Shown here in pieces: positions 17,288 through 25,800 of a DNA stretch of 64,000 bases; the stretch's first letter is position 1, and each line of letters begins with the position of its first letter. The stretch is from Adhaeribacter soli (GTDB lineage Bacteria; Bacteroidota; Bacteroidia; Cytophagales; Hymenobacteraceae). Made by a program: the position numbers and the translations under genes. The stretch lies in assembly GCF_008727925.1 (NCBI RefSeq), contig NZ_VTWT01000001.1, positions 682,001-746,000 on the forward strand, written 5' to 3'. A model generated the notes under the pieces. The model was given only the letters and a program-made list of their open reading frames with translations. It did no database searches and was not told the origin of the DNA.

Positions 17288-17392
17288 TATTTAAAATGGC
17301 TGTTATTCAAAAGATTTCACAATTGAAGTTTCTTTCAAGTGACGTGTTTATTTTAGTCCTGCTACTTAATACGGTCAAATTACTAACAGAAA

Positions 17393-17531
17393 TTACGCAA
17401 GTAGGAGAAAAGTCCCCCTTTGGAGGGGGTAGGGGGAGGACAGGAGATTTATCTGATTATTTTTTTAATCAAATAACGTGAAATCCTCCCCCTGCCCCCT
17501 CTAAAGGGGGACTTTTCTCCTACTTGCGTAA
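17393..17531. repeat. Long near-perfect inverted repeat (48-nt arms)
   Basis: The arms 17393-17440 and 17484-17531 match at 46 of 48 positions. They begin TTACGCAAGTAGGAGAAAAG and run into C- and G-rich tracts. The 43-nt spacer is AT-rich. The structure suggests a mobile miniature element or a transcription barrier between the convergent genes on either side. Confidence 0.85.
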
Positions 17532-17566
17532 ACTCAATTTCTAAGCATTTGTAGGTAAAAATTACC

Positions 17567-18268
17567 TTATTCCAGAAACCGTCGTTTGAGCATTTCAGCC
17601 ACCTTGGCAAGTCCGGTACTGGCCTTTTCTTCGATTAGGTGCAGATCCCGCCGCGAAGGCATTTCCGGAAGTTTCACATCTACCACGTAGATAGGCGAAA
17701 GCTTCGGCACGTAACTCACCAAACCGGCTGCCGGGTAAACTACTAAGGAAGTGCCCACCACAATAAAAGCATCGGCTTGCAGGGCTTCTTCCATCGCTTT
17801 TTCGATCATCGGAACGGCTTCGCCAAACCAGACGATATTGGGCCGTAGTTGCGAGCCTTTTTCGCAGGTATCGCCCAGCTTCAGTTCCCAGCCTGTAATC
17901 GGGTAGATCAGGTTTTCATCCACCGAACTCCGGCTTTCAAACAGTTTGCCGTGCAGGTGCATTACTTTATTGGAGCCGCCACGTTCATGCAGGTCATCCA
18001 CGTTTTGCGTCACCACGGTTACATCAAAATCCTGCTCCAGCTCCGCCAGAATTTCGTGTCCGCGGTTCGGCTGTGCCAGGTGCGCATTCTTCCGGCGCTG
18101 GTTATAGAAATCCAGTACCAGTTCCGGGTTTTTGCGCCAGCCTTCCGGCGAAGCCACTTCCATTACATCGTGCCCTTCCCACAAGCCGTTTGCATCGCGG
18201 AAAGTAGCAATGCCGCTTTCTGCACTAATGCCCGCACCGGAGAGTACTACAATTTTTTTCTTTGCCAT
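17567..18268 (-). CDS. cobB: Sirtuin family NAD-dependent deacylase
   Basis: This 233-residue SIR2 protein removes acyl groups from lysine using NAD. Signatures: VVLSGAGISAESGIATFRD (NAD site), TQNVDDLHERGG, and catalytic HLHG with H106. The motif FYNQRRK places Y55 and R58 where class III sirtuins bind succinyl or malonyl groups. The zinc ribbon is odd: the CxxC pairs between HLHG and IVWFGEAVP are reduced to one Cys (TCEKGSQLRPNIVWF). Some Bacteroidota sirtuins share this loss, so metal-free folding is likely. It is a solitary minus-strand gene, and the symbol is by family. Length is normal. Confidence 0.9.
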   Translation of the reverse strand: MAKKKIVVLSGAGISAESGIATFRDANGLWEGHDVMEVASPEGWRKNPELVLDFYNQRRKNAHLAQPNRGHEILAELEQDFDVTVVTQNVDDLHERGGSNKVMHLHGKLFESRSSVDENLIYPITGWELKLGDTCEKGSQLRPNIVWFGEAVPMIEKAMEEALQADAFIVVGTSLVVYPAAGLVSYVPKLSPIYVVDVKLPEMPSRRDLHLIEEKASTGLAKVAEMLKRRFLE

Positions 18269-18380
18269 AGGTTAGTAGTTGGTTTCAGGTAGAAACTATC
18301 AGGTAGCAAGATAAAAAATGGATTTGAGAAGGTCTGAGATTCAGAAGAAAACGCTACAATTTTCCGTCAAAAAGTATGAT

Positions 18381-18420
18381 AAAAAAAAAGCCCCAGCAAT
18401 ATACATTTTGCTGAGGCTTT
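18381..18420. terminator. Intrinsic terminator downstream of topA
   Basis: The stem is GCC-C-CAGCAA / TTGCTG-A-GGC with one mismatch, flanked by A and T tracts. It lies about 140 nt beyond the topA stop on the minus strand. Confidence 0.7.
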
Positions 18421-18429
18421 AATTTTAAT

Positions 18430-18534
18430 GTCATCCTGAACGCCAGCGAAGGACCTCGTCAGCTAATTGCCGAAAAGCCGGAAATAACGCTTCTGCAAAC
18501 CGCCGATAAGTTGTTTCGCGATCGCTCAACATGA
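18430..18534. repeat. GTCATCCTGA...ATCGCTCAACATGAC intergenic repeat
   Basis: This 105-nt element begins GTCATCCTGAACGCCAGCGA, then AGGACCTCGTCAGC, and ends GATCGCTCAACATGAC, the approximate inverse of its start. A partial copy is at 5673-5706, and related ends occur at 11567 and 33501. Confidence 0.7.
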
Positions 18535-18562
18535 CCGTTACTTTTTATAAAGCAACGGTAAG

Positions 18563-21019
18563 TTACTTCTTCGCTTTTGAAGTTGTAGCTTTAGCTTTCG
18601 TAGCGGTTGTCTTAGCAGCAGTTTTGGTTGCAGTCGCTTTCTTTGCCGGCGCTTTTTTAGCTGCCGGTTTATCAGCCGTATCCTTCGCCGGTTCAGCCTT
18701 TTTACCGAATCTGCCGCGGGCAGGTTTATCCGGTGTAGCCGCTGCTAACTCTAAACATTCTTCCAGCGTCAGGTCTGCCGGTTCTTTGCCTTTCGGAATT
18801 TTTACGTTCTTTTTACCGGCTACAATATAAGGTCCAAAACGTCCGTTCAGCACTTGGATCTCCGGATTTTCCGGGAAACTCTTGATCAGTTTTTCTGCAT
18901 CGGCTTTCCGTTTCGCCTGGATCAGTTCAATGGCTTCTTCCATATTCACGGTAAACGGATCGAGGGTTTTCGGCAGCGAATAGAATTTGCTGTCGTGCTT
19001 GATAAACGGACCAAAACGCCCGATTGCCGCCGTCATGTCCTTGTCTTCAAACGTACCTACCACGCGCGGCAGCTTAAATAATTCCAGGGCATCTTCCAGC
19101 GTAATGCTTTCCAGAAACTGGCCTTTGCGCAAGCTGGCGTAGATCGGTTTTTCGCCGGTTTCCGGGTTCTCTTCGCCTAATTGTACAAACGGACCGAAAC
19201 GGCCTAAACGTGCGCTAACTTTCTTGCCGTTTTCCGGGTGTACGCCCAGTTCCCGCGCCCCGCTTACCGACGAACGTTCGATATTTTCGGAAGACGTGAT
19301 TTTTTCGTGGAATGACCCGTAGAAATTCTCGATCATCTTGTTCCACTGCTTTTTGCCGTTCGCAATCTCATCGAATTCCTCTTCGGCTTTGGCCGTGAAC
19401 TGGTAATCGATAATGCTCGGGAAATGCTCTACCAGGAAATCGTTCACCACCATGGCTGTATCCGTCGGGAAAAGCTTGGCTTTTTCGGCGCCGGTAATTT
19501 CCGTTTTTGTGGCTTCCGAAATGGTATTATTTTCGAGCGTAAAAGTCTTGAAAGGGCGTTCTTTGCCTTCGCGGTTATCTTTTTCGATATAGCCGCGTTT
19601 CTGAATAGTAGAAATAGTAGGCGCATAGGTAGAAGGACGACCGATACCCATTTCCTCCAGTTTCTTTACCAGACTCGCTTCCGTGTAGCGCGGCAACGGC
19701 CGGCTGAAACGCTGCGTGCCATTAATGCGGATCGCTTTCAAAGCCTGACCAATGCTCAACGGTGGAAGCATGCCTTTTACATCTTCGTCGCCGCCGTCTT
19801 CTTCGTCTTTGCTTTCGATGTAAACCTTCAGGAAGCCTTCAAATTTTATTACCTCACCGGTGGCTACAAACTTGGCATCCTGGGTTGAAATACCAATGGT
19901 AGCCGTAGTTTTCTCAATCTCAGCATCGGCCATTTGCGAAGCAATCGCGCGTTTGCGGATCAGTTCGTAAAGCCGCTGTTCGTTGCGGTCGCCGCTTACT
20001 TCAATAGCGCCAAAATCGGTCGGACGGATGGCTTCGTGCGCTTCCTGGGCTCCGGCGCTTTTGGTTTTATAATGCCGTGTCTGAGCGTATTGCGCCCCGA
20101 AAGCCCGGGTAATTTGAGCGGCGGCAGCCTGTTGCGCTTCCACGCTTAAATTCAACGAGTCGGTACGCATGTAGGAGATCTTACCGGCTTCGTAGAGCTT
20201 CTGGGCAACCGTCATGGTTTGGGCTACCGAAAAGCTTAATTTACGGCTTGCTTCCTGCTGCAGGGTAGAAGTGGTAAAGGGAGGTGCGGGAGAACGTTTT
20301 AAAGGCTTTTTCTCCAGGTTCTCAATGGTATAATTCGCGCCGATGCATTTTTCCAGGAAGGCGCGGGCATCGGCTTCCTGCTTAAAGCGTTGCGGCAATT
20401 CGGCTTCCAGCTTTTTACCTTCCACTTCAAACAAAGCCGAAATTTTATAGGCCGATTCAGCCTTGAAGCGTTCGATCTCCCGTTCGCGCTCTACTACTAA
20501 ACGCACCGCCACAGATTGCACCCGTCCGGCCGAAAGCCCGGTTTTGATCTTTTTCCAGAGGACCGGCGAAAGTTCAAAACCAACCAAACGGTCCAGCACC
20601 CGGCGGGCCTGCTGGGCATTCACCAGGTCGATGTTTATATCGCGCGGGTTGTCAATGGCGTTCAGGATCGCGTTTTTGGTAATTTCCCGGAAAACAATGC
20701 GCTTGGTTTTATCAAGGTTCAGGTTCAGGGCTTCGGATAAATGCCAGGAAATGGCTTCTCCCTCGCGGTCATCATCGCTTGCTAACCAAACCATTTCGGC
20801 TTCCTTGGCGAGCTTTTTTAATTGCGAAACAATATCTTTTTTATCGGACGAAACCACGTAGGTCGGTTTAAATCCGTGTTCTATATCAATTGCATTATTA
20901 TCTTTCGGCAGGTCGCGCACGTGCCCAAAGCTCGATTTCACCACGAAGTCCTTACCCAGGTAGCCTTCAATGGTTTTGGCTTTTGCCGGCGACTCAACTA
21001 TAACTAAATTCTTGGCCAT
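18563..21019 (-). CDS. topA: Type I DNA topoisomerase
   Basis: This 818-residue enzyme relaxes negatively supercoiled DNA via a 5'-phosphotyrosine. The N-terminal TOPRIM domain has LVIVESPAKAKTIEGYLG and WLASDDDREGEAISWHL, and the catalytic Tyr is in ISYMRTDSLNL near residue 285. The core continues to about residue 600. The C-terminus lacks obvious four-Cys zinc fingers and instead carries repeated FGPFV/FGPYI modules (ARLGRFGPFV, AAIGRFGPFI, LNGRFGPYI), then an Ala/Lys/Thr-rich tail ending KATTSKAKK. This tail should bind DNA non-specifically. Length is usual for Bacteroidota TopA. It is a single gene, followed by repeats and a terminator. Confidence 0.97.
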   Translation of the reverse strand: MAKNLVIVESPAKAKTIEGYLGKDFVVKSSFGHVRDLPKDNNAIDIEHGFKPTYVVSSDKKDIVSQLKKLAKEAEMVWLASDDDREGEAISWHLSEALNLNLDKTKRIVFREITKNAILNAIDNPRDINIDLVNAQQARRVLDRLVGFELSPVLWKKIKTGLSAGRVQSVAVRLVVEREREIERFKAESAYKISALFEVEGKKLEAELPQRFKQEADARAFLEKCIGANYTIENLEKKPLKRSPAPPFTTSTLQQEASRKLSFSVAQTMTVAQKLYEAGKISYMRTDSLNLSVEAQQAAAAQITRAFGAQYAQTRHYKTKSAGAQEAHEAIRPTDFGAIEVSGDRNEQRLYELIRKRAIASQMADAEIEKTTATIGISTQDAKFVATGEVIKFEGFLKVYIESKDEEDGGDEDVKGMLPPLSIGQALKAIRINGTQRFSRPLPRYTEASLVKKLEEMGIGRPSTYAPTISTIQKRGYIEKDNREGKERPFKTFTLENNTISEATKTEITGAEKAKLFPTDTAMVVNDFLVEHFPSIIDYQFTAKAEEEFDEIANGKKQWNKMIENFYGSFHEKITSSENIERSSVSGARELGVHPENGKKVSARLGRFGPFVQLGEENPETGEKPIYASLRKGQFLESITLEDALELFKLPRVVGTFEDKDMTAAIGRFGPFIKHDSKFYSLPKTLDPFTVNMEEAIELIQAKRKADAEKLIKSFPENPEIQVLNGRFGPYIVAGKKNVKIPKGKEPADLTLEECLELAAATPDKPARGRFGKKAEPAKDTADKPAAKKAPAKKATATKTAAKTTATKAKATTSKAKK

Positions 21020-21176
21020 CTATCCTATATATATGTATGGTCTTGCAACCAAATTTTTTCAAAGATGTATATTTTTTTCGAAATAAAAGTGGCAGCCGTT
21101 TTTTTGCCGGGCCCTTGCGCTTCTATTTTGAAGTAAATATTCAACACTAACCGCGCTAAATAGTTTTCACTTCCAC

Positions 21177-21671
21177 ATGAAGAAAACCCTGATCATTGTC
21201 CGTCATGCGCATACCTTCGATCCCGTTCCCGGTCAGGCCGATCACGAGCGCGAATTAACGCCCGAAGGCCGCACGCAAGCCCGGCAATCGGCCGAATGGC
21301 TGAAGGAGCAAGGCACCCTGCCGCGTAAAATTGTAGCCAGTTCGGCCAAACGCACCCAAGCCACCGCCGGCATCTTTGCCGGCATCCTTTTAAACGATTC
21401 TGCTGCCTATGCGCCTGAAAAAGAGCTGTTCAGGGCTTCCGAAACGGAAGTATTGGAATATGTGCAACAGCATTTCGGGCACGAAGATTCCGTGATGGTC
21501 GTGGGGCATAATCCTACGGTAACCCAGTTAGCTATACGCCTGGGCGCTACTTCAGTTTCTTATTTGCCGCCGGCGAGCGTAATCGTGCTTTCCTTCGATA
21601 TTGAGAACTGGGAAGACCTGAAATTTCATACCGGCAAACTGGTGGCTAAATTCCTGCCCGACGAAGCCTGA
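21177..21671 (+). CDS. SixA-like histidine phosphatase
   Basis: This 164-residue protein is a minimal histidine phosphatase superfamily member. The catalytic RHAH is in LIIVRHAHTF (His11), and the second His is in VVGHNPT. In between are ELTPEGRTQARQSAEWL and SSAKRTQATAG, the conserved Arg of which holds phosphate. SixA removes phosphate from Hpt histidine domains; whether this protein does so is inference. It lies 260 nt before the ParA-chemosensory locus that contains a CheA Hpt domain, which makes the link worth noting but not proven. Length fits SixA. Confidence 0.85.
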   Translation: MKKTLIIVRHAHTFDPVPGQADHERELTPEGRTQARQSAEWLKEQGTLPRKIVASSAKRTQATAGIFAGILLNDSAAYAPEKELFRASETEVLEYVQQHFGHEDSVMVVGHNPTVTQLAIRLGATSVSYLPPASVIVLSFDIENWEDLKFHTGKLVAKFLPDEA

Positions 21672-21928
21672 GTTTTTTAGAAATATTTTTTTTGAAAGAT
21701 CGTCGGTTTTAAGACAACCCTGCTTCGTTTTTAAACGTACTTAGCTGGGCTCTTGTGCGCGGGCGCAATTGTAACAAAAATGGTATCAGAATCATCAGAA
21801 AAAGTCTGAATGCGGGAGAGAAGTCGGGTTCATGAAAATCAGGCAAAGTATTGCAAATGTCCTATCTATTTTGGTAGTTTCGGCAATTATTGTATTCTTT
21901 CGCACTTTCCTCTACTTAAAAGAAAACA

Positions 21929-22678
21929 ATGCCTACTAAAATTGTATCGGTGATAAACCAGAAGGGGGGCACCGGCAAAACTACCACCACCATTAACCTG
22001 GGCAGCGCCGTGGCCGCCCTGGGAAAGAAAGTACTTCTGGTCGATCTCGATCCGCAAGCCAATCTTTCTTACTCGCTGGGCATTACCGAACCGGAAGGCA
22101 CCCTGGCCGATGTATTCACCGAAAACCGGCAACTTACTGAAGTGCTTACCGAACGTTCCGGCCTTAAGGTTTTGCCTGGTTCCAATGAACTTGTAGATAT
22201 CGAAATTTCGTTGGTGAATCAGCCCCAAAGGGAAGCGTATCTGAAAAATATCCTGAAAGAGGCCAAAGGGTTCGATTACATCTTTATCGATTGTCCGCCT
22301 TCTTTATCCGTCCTTACTGTTAATGCCCTGGCCGCCTCCGACGAGGTGGTGATTCCCCTGCAAATGGAAGTGCTCACCTTGCAGGGCCTCGGGCAGATCC
22401 TGGCAACCATTGCCCAGGTCCGCGACACGTTTAACCCCAAACTAAAGGTTAAAGGAATAGCTGTGGTCATGTTCGATAAACGCCGGAAACTCAGCCAGGA
22501 AATTGAAGAATACCTGCACGAGAACATCGAAGAAAAAGTATTCCGAAACCGGATTCGCCTGAACGTAAAACTTGCCGAAGCGCCTTCTTTTGGCCAGAGC
22601 ATTCTGGAGTATGACCGCACTTCTTACGGTGCCCGCGACTACCTGGCCCTGGCCGAAGAGTTTTTAAGCGGCAAGTAA
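21929..22678 (+). CDS. ParA/MinD-family partition ATPase, no ParB partner
   Basis: This 249-residue deviant Walker-A ATPase has VINQKGGTGKTTTTINLGSA (P loop with the signature Lys), LVDLDPQANLSYSLG (switch I), IFIDCPPSLSVLTVNAL (Walker B) and LGQILATIAQ. It matches Soj/ParA of the chromosomal type. Bacteroidota parA genes usually adjoin parB; here the next gene (168 nt on, same strand) is a giant soluble chemoreceptor and then CheW-CheY-CheB-CheA-CheC. That context suggests the PpfA/ParC class that positions chemosensory clusters on the nucleoid or pole. This function is inferred from neighbours, while the fold is certain. Confidence 0.9.
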   Translation: MPTKIVSVINQKGGTGKTTTTINLGSAVAALGKKVLLVDLDPQANLSYSLGITEPEGTLADVFTENRQLTEVLTERSGLKVLPGSNELVDIEISLVNQPQREAYLKNILKEAKGFDYIFIDCPPSLSVLTVNALAASDEVVIPLQMEVLTLQGLGQILATIAQVRDTFNPKLKVKGIAVVMFDKRRKLSQEIEEYLHENIEEKVFRNRIRLNVKLAEAPSFGQSILEYDRTSYGARDYLALAEEFLSGK

Positions 22679-22846
22679 TTTTATTTTAGGGAAGCGGCTT
22701 AAAATAGGAGTGAAATATAATTTTTTAGGCAATTGGCATACTACAGATGCATTTTTTAGCTAATTTGCCCTTTGGTTGAATAGCACGCTGTAAACAAACT
22801 TATAAAAGCAAACCTGTAAAGTGTTCACACATTTTACCCTGATCAT

Positions 22847-25800
22847 ATGGCTTTAGGTAAAAACATGAAATTGAACAAAGACAAGCTGATTGGCAAAGCA
22901 GGCAAAGAAGAAACGCCGGCTATGCCTGAAAATGCAGCTTCTGTGGAGAATACCGACGCACCAGCTCCTTCGCCAAACCCGGCACCGGAAGGAAAGGCGG
23001 AAAAGGTAAGCCCTGCCGGAAATGCCGATACCAGAAAAAATACGCCTGCCACCCTTGCTGCCGATCAGAAATCAGCGCCGGAGGTGCGTAGCCGTGGCAC
23101 AAGCGGTAACGGAAAGAAAACCAAGGGCGAAGAGGCGATGGATATTAATTCAGACATATACCTGAACGAACAACTAAACAAAGTTCTTTACGCACTCGAT
23201 GCGTTTAAAAAGGGCGACGTTTCCGTGCGTTTGACCAAACAAAACAACGATATTTTTGCCGAGATCGCCGAAGCCTATAATTCCATGGTGGAAATGATCG
23301 GGGGTGTAGGGGGCGAGGTGTCGCGTATTTCCAAAGTTGCCGGGGTAGAGGGTAACCTGAAAGCCCGGGCTTCGGCCGAGAATGCTTCCGGTTTCTGGAA
23401 AGACATGATCAACAACATCAACGGTCTGGTAGATTCCATTGCGGTACCGGTACTCGAGGTAGGCAAAGTACTTAAAAACATTTCCCGCGGTAATCTGGAT
23501 GAAACCTTCCAGATCCCGGTTTCCGGCGACTTCAAGGTCATGGCCGAAACCATTAACCGCACAATCGATAACCTGAACATCTTTGCCGGCGAGGTAACCC
23601 GTGTGGCCCTCGAAGTAGGTACGGAAGGAAAACTCGGCGGTCAGGCCTCTGTGCCAAACGTAGCCGGTATCTGGAAAGACCTTACCGACAACGTAAACTA
23701 CATGGCCTCCAACCTTACCGGCCAGGTACGTAACATTGCCGAAGTTGCTACTTCCGTTGCCCGCGGCGACTTGAGCCAGAAAATTACGGTAAACGTAAAG
23801 GGCGAAATGCTTCAGCTGAAGGAAAACATCAACCAGATGGTGGACTCGCTGAACATCTTTGCTGACGAGGTAACCCGGGTAGCCCGCGAAGTGGGTACCG
23901 AAGGTAAACTCGGCGGACAAGCCAAAGTGCCGAACGTAGGCGGAGTATGGAAAGAACTGACCGACAACGTGAACACGATGGCCAGCAACTTAACGAGCCA
24001 GATGCGTGACATCGCCAACGTTGCCACCGCGGTTGCTAAGGGTGACTTAACCCAGAAAATTACGGTAAATGTAAAAGGCGAATTCCTCGAACTGAAAGAG
24101 AACATCAACCAGATGGTGGATTCGCTCAACATCTTCGGTGACGAGGTAACCCGCGTGGCGCGTGAAGTAGGAACGGAAGGAAAACTGGGAGGCCAGGCGA
24201 ACGTGCCAAACGTAGCCGGTACCTGGAAAGAACTGACCGACAATGTAAACACGATGGCCAGTAACTTAACGAGCCAGATGCGTGACATTGCCAACGTTGC
24301 TACCGCGGTAGCGAAAGGAGACTTAACCCAGAAAATTACGGTAAACGTACGCGGCGAATTAGCGGAGCTGAAGGAGAACATTAACCAGATGGTGGATTCG
24401 CTCAACATCTTCGGTGATGAGGTAACCCGTGTAGCGCGTGAAGTAGGAAACGAAGGTATCCTGGGCGGTCAGGCGAATGTGCCGAATGTGGCCGGCGTTT
24501 GGAAAGCCTTAACCGACAACGTAAACTCCATGGCCGGTAATTTAACCGGTCAGGTACGGAATATTGCCGAAGTAACGACTGCCGTTGCAAATGGCGACTT
24601 ATCCAAAAAGATCACGGTAGATGTTCGCGGCGAAATGTTGCAGCTAAAAGAGAACATCAACCAGATGGTGGACTCCCTCAACATCTTCGCCGGTGAGGTA
24701 ACCCGCGTAGCCCGCGAAGTGGGTAGCGAAGGTAAACTGGGCGGACAAGCCGAAGTGCCAAACGTGGCCGGGGTGTGGAAAGACCTTACTGACAACGTAA
24801 ACTCCATGGCCGGCAACTTAACCGGTCAGGTACGGAATATTGCCGAAGTAACCACGGCTGTTGCAAACGGTGACTTATCCAAAAAGATCACGGTAGATGT
24901 TCGCGGAGAAATGCTGCAATTGAAAGAGAACATCAACCAGATGGTGGACTCTCTGAACATTTTTGCAGGTGAGGTAACCCGGGTGGCGCGTGAAGTAGGT
25001 ACCGAAGGTATCCTGGGTGGCCAGGCCAACGTGCCGAATGTAGGCGGCGTTTGGAAGGGTTTGACTGACAACGTAAACTACATGGCTGGTAACTTAACCG
25101 GTCAGGTTCGGAATATTGCCGAAGTTACTACGGCTGTTGCAAATGGTGACTTATCGAAGAAGATCACGGTAGATGTAAAAGGCGAGATGCTCCAGCTGAA
25201 GGAGAACATCAACCAGATGGTGGATTCCCTGAACATTTTCGCCGGTGAGGTAACCCGCGTGGCGCTAGAAGTGGGCACCGAAGGAAAATTAGGTGGCCAG
25301 GCCAACGTGCCGAACGTAGGCGGGGTATGGAAAGCGCTTACCGATAATGTAAACTACATGGCCGGTAACTTGACCGGTCAGGTGCGGAACATTGCCGATG
25401 TAACCACTGCCGTTGCAAACGGTGACCTCTCCAAGAAAATCACGGTCGATGTAAAAGGCGAAATGCTCCAGATGAAAAACACCATCAATACCATGGTGGA
25501 CCAACTGAACGCCTTTGCTTCCGAAGTAACCCGCGTTGCCCGCGAAGTAGGTACCGAAGGAAAACTGGGCGGACAGGCCGATGTAAAAGGCGTTTCCGGA
25601 ACCTGGAAAGACCTAACCGACAACGTAAACTACATGGCTGGTAACTTAACCGGTCAGGTAAGAAATATTGCCGAAGTTACTACTGCCGTTGCAAACGGTG
25701 ACCTCTCTAAGAAAATTACGGTAGATGTAAAAGGCGAGATGCTTCAGCTGAAGGAGAACATCAACCAGATGGTGGACTCGCTTAACATTTTTGCCGGTGA

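Larger units (their letters stand above)
17246..17566. other. 321-nt gap filled by intergenic repeats
   Basis: It contains a GGTATCTGGATATT repeat (17253-17287) and a 139-nt inverted repeat (17393-17531). The open frame at 17296-17481 reads into the inverted repeat and is not credible. Confidence 0.6.
18269..18562. other. 294-nt gap: terminator and palindromic repeat
   Basis: It holds a terminator (18381-18420) and an intergenic repeat element (18430-18534). No gene seen. Confidence 0.65.

Noticed and set aside
17296-17481. Plus-strand open frame of 61 codons
   Set aside because: It runs into the long inverted repeat at 17393; no family resemblance.
18531-18830. Plus-strand open frame overlapping the topA end
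   Set aside because: It mirrors the Ala/Lys-rich tail of TopA and is hydrophobic low complexity; an antisense artefact.
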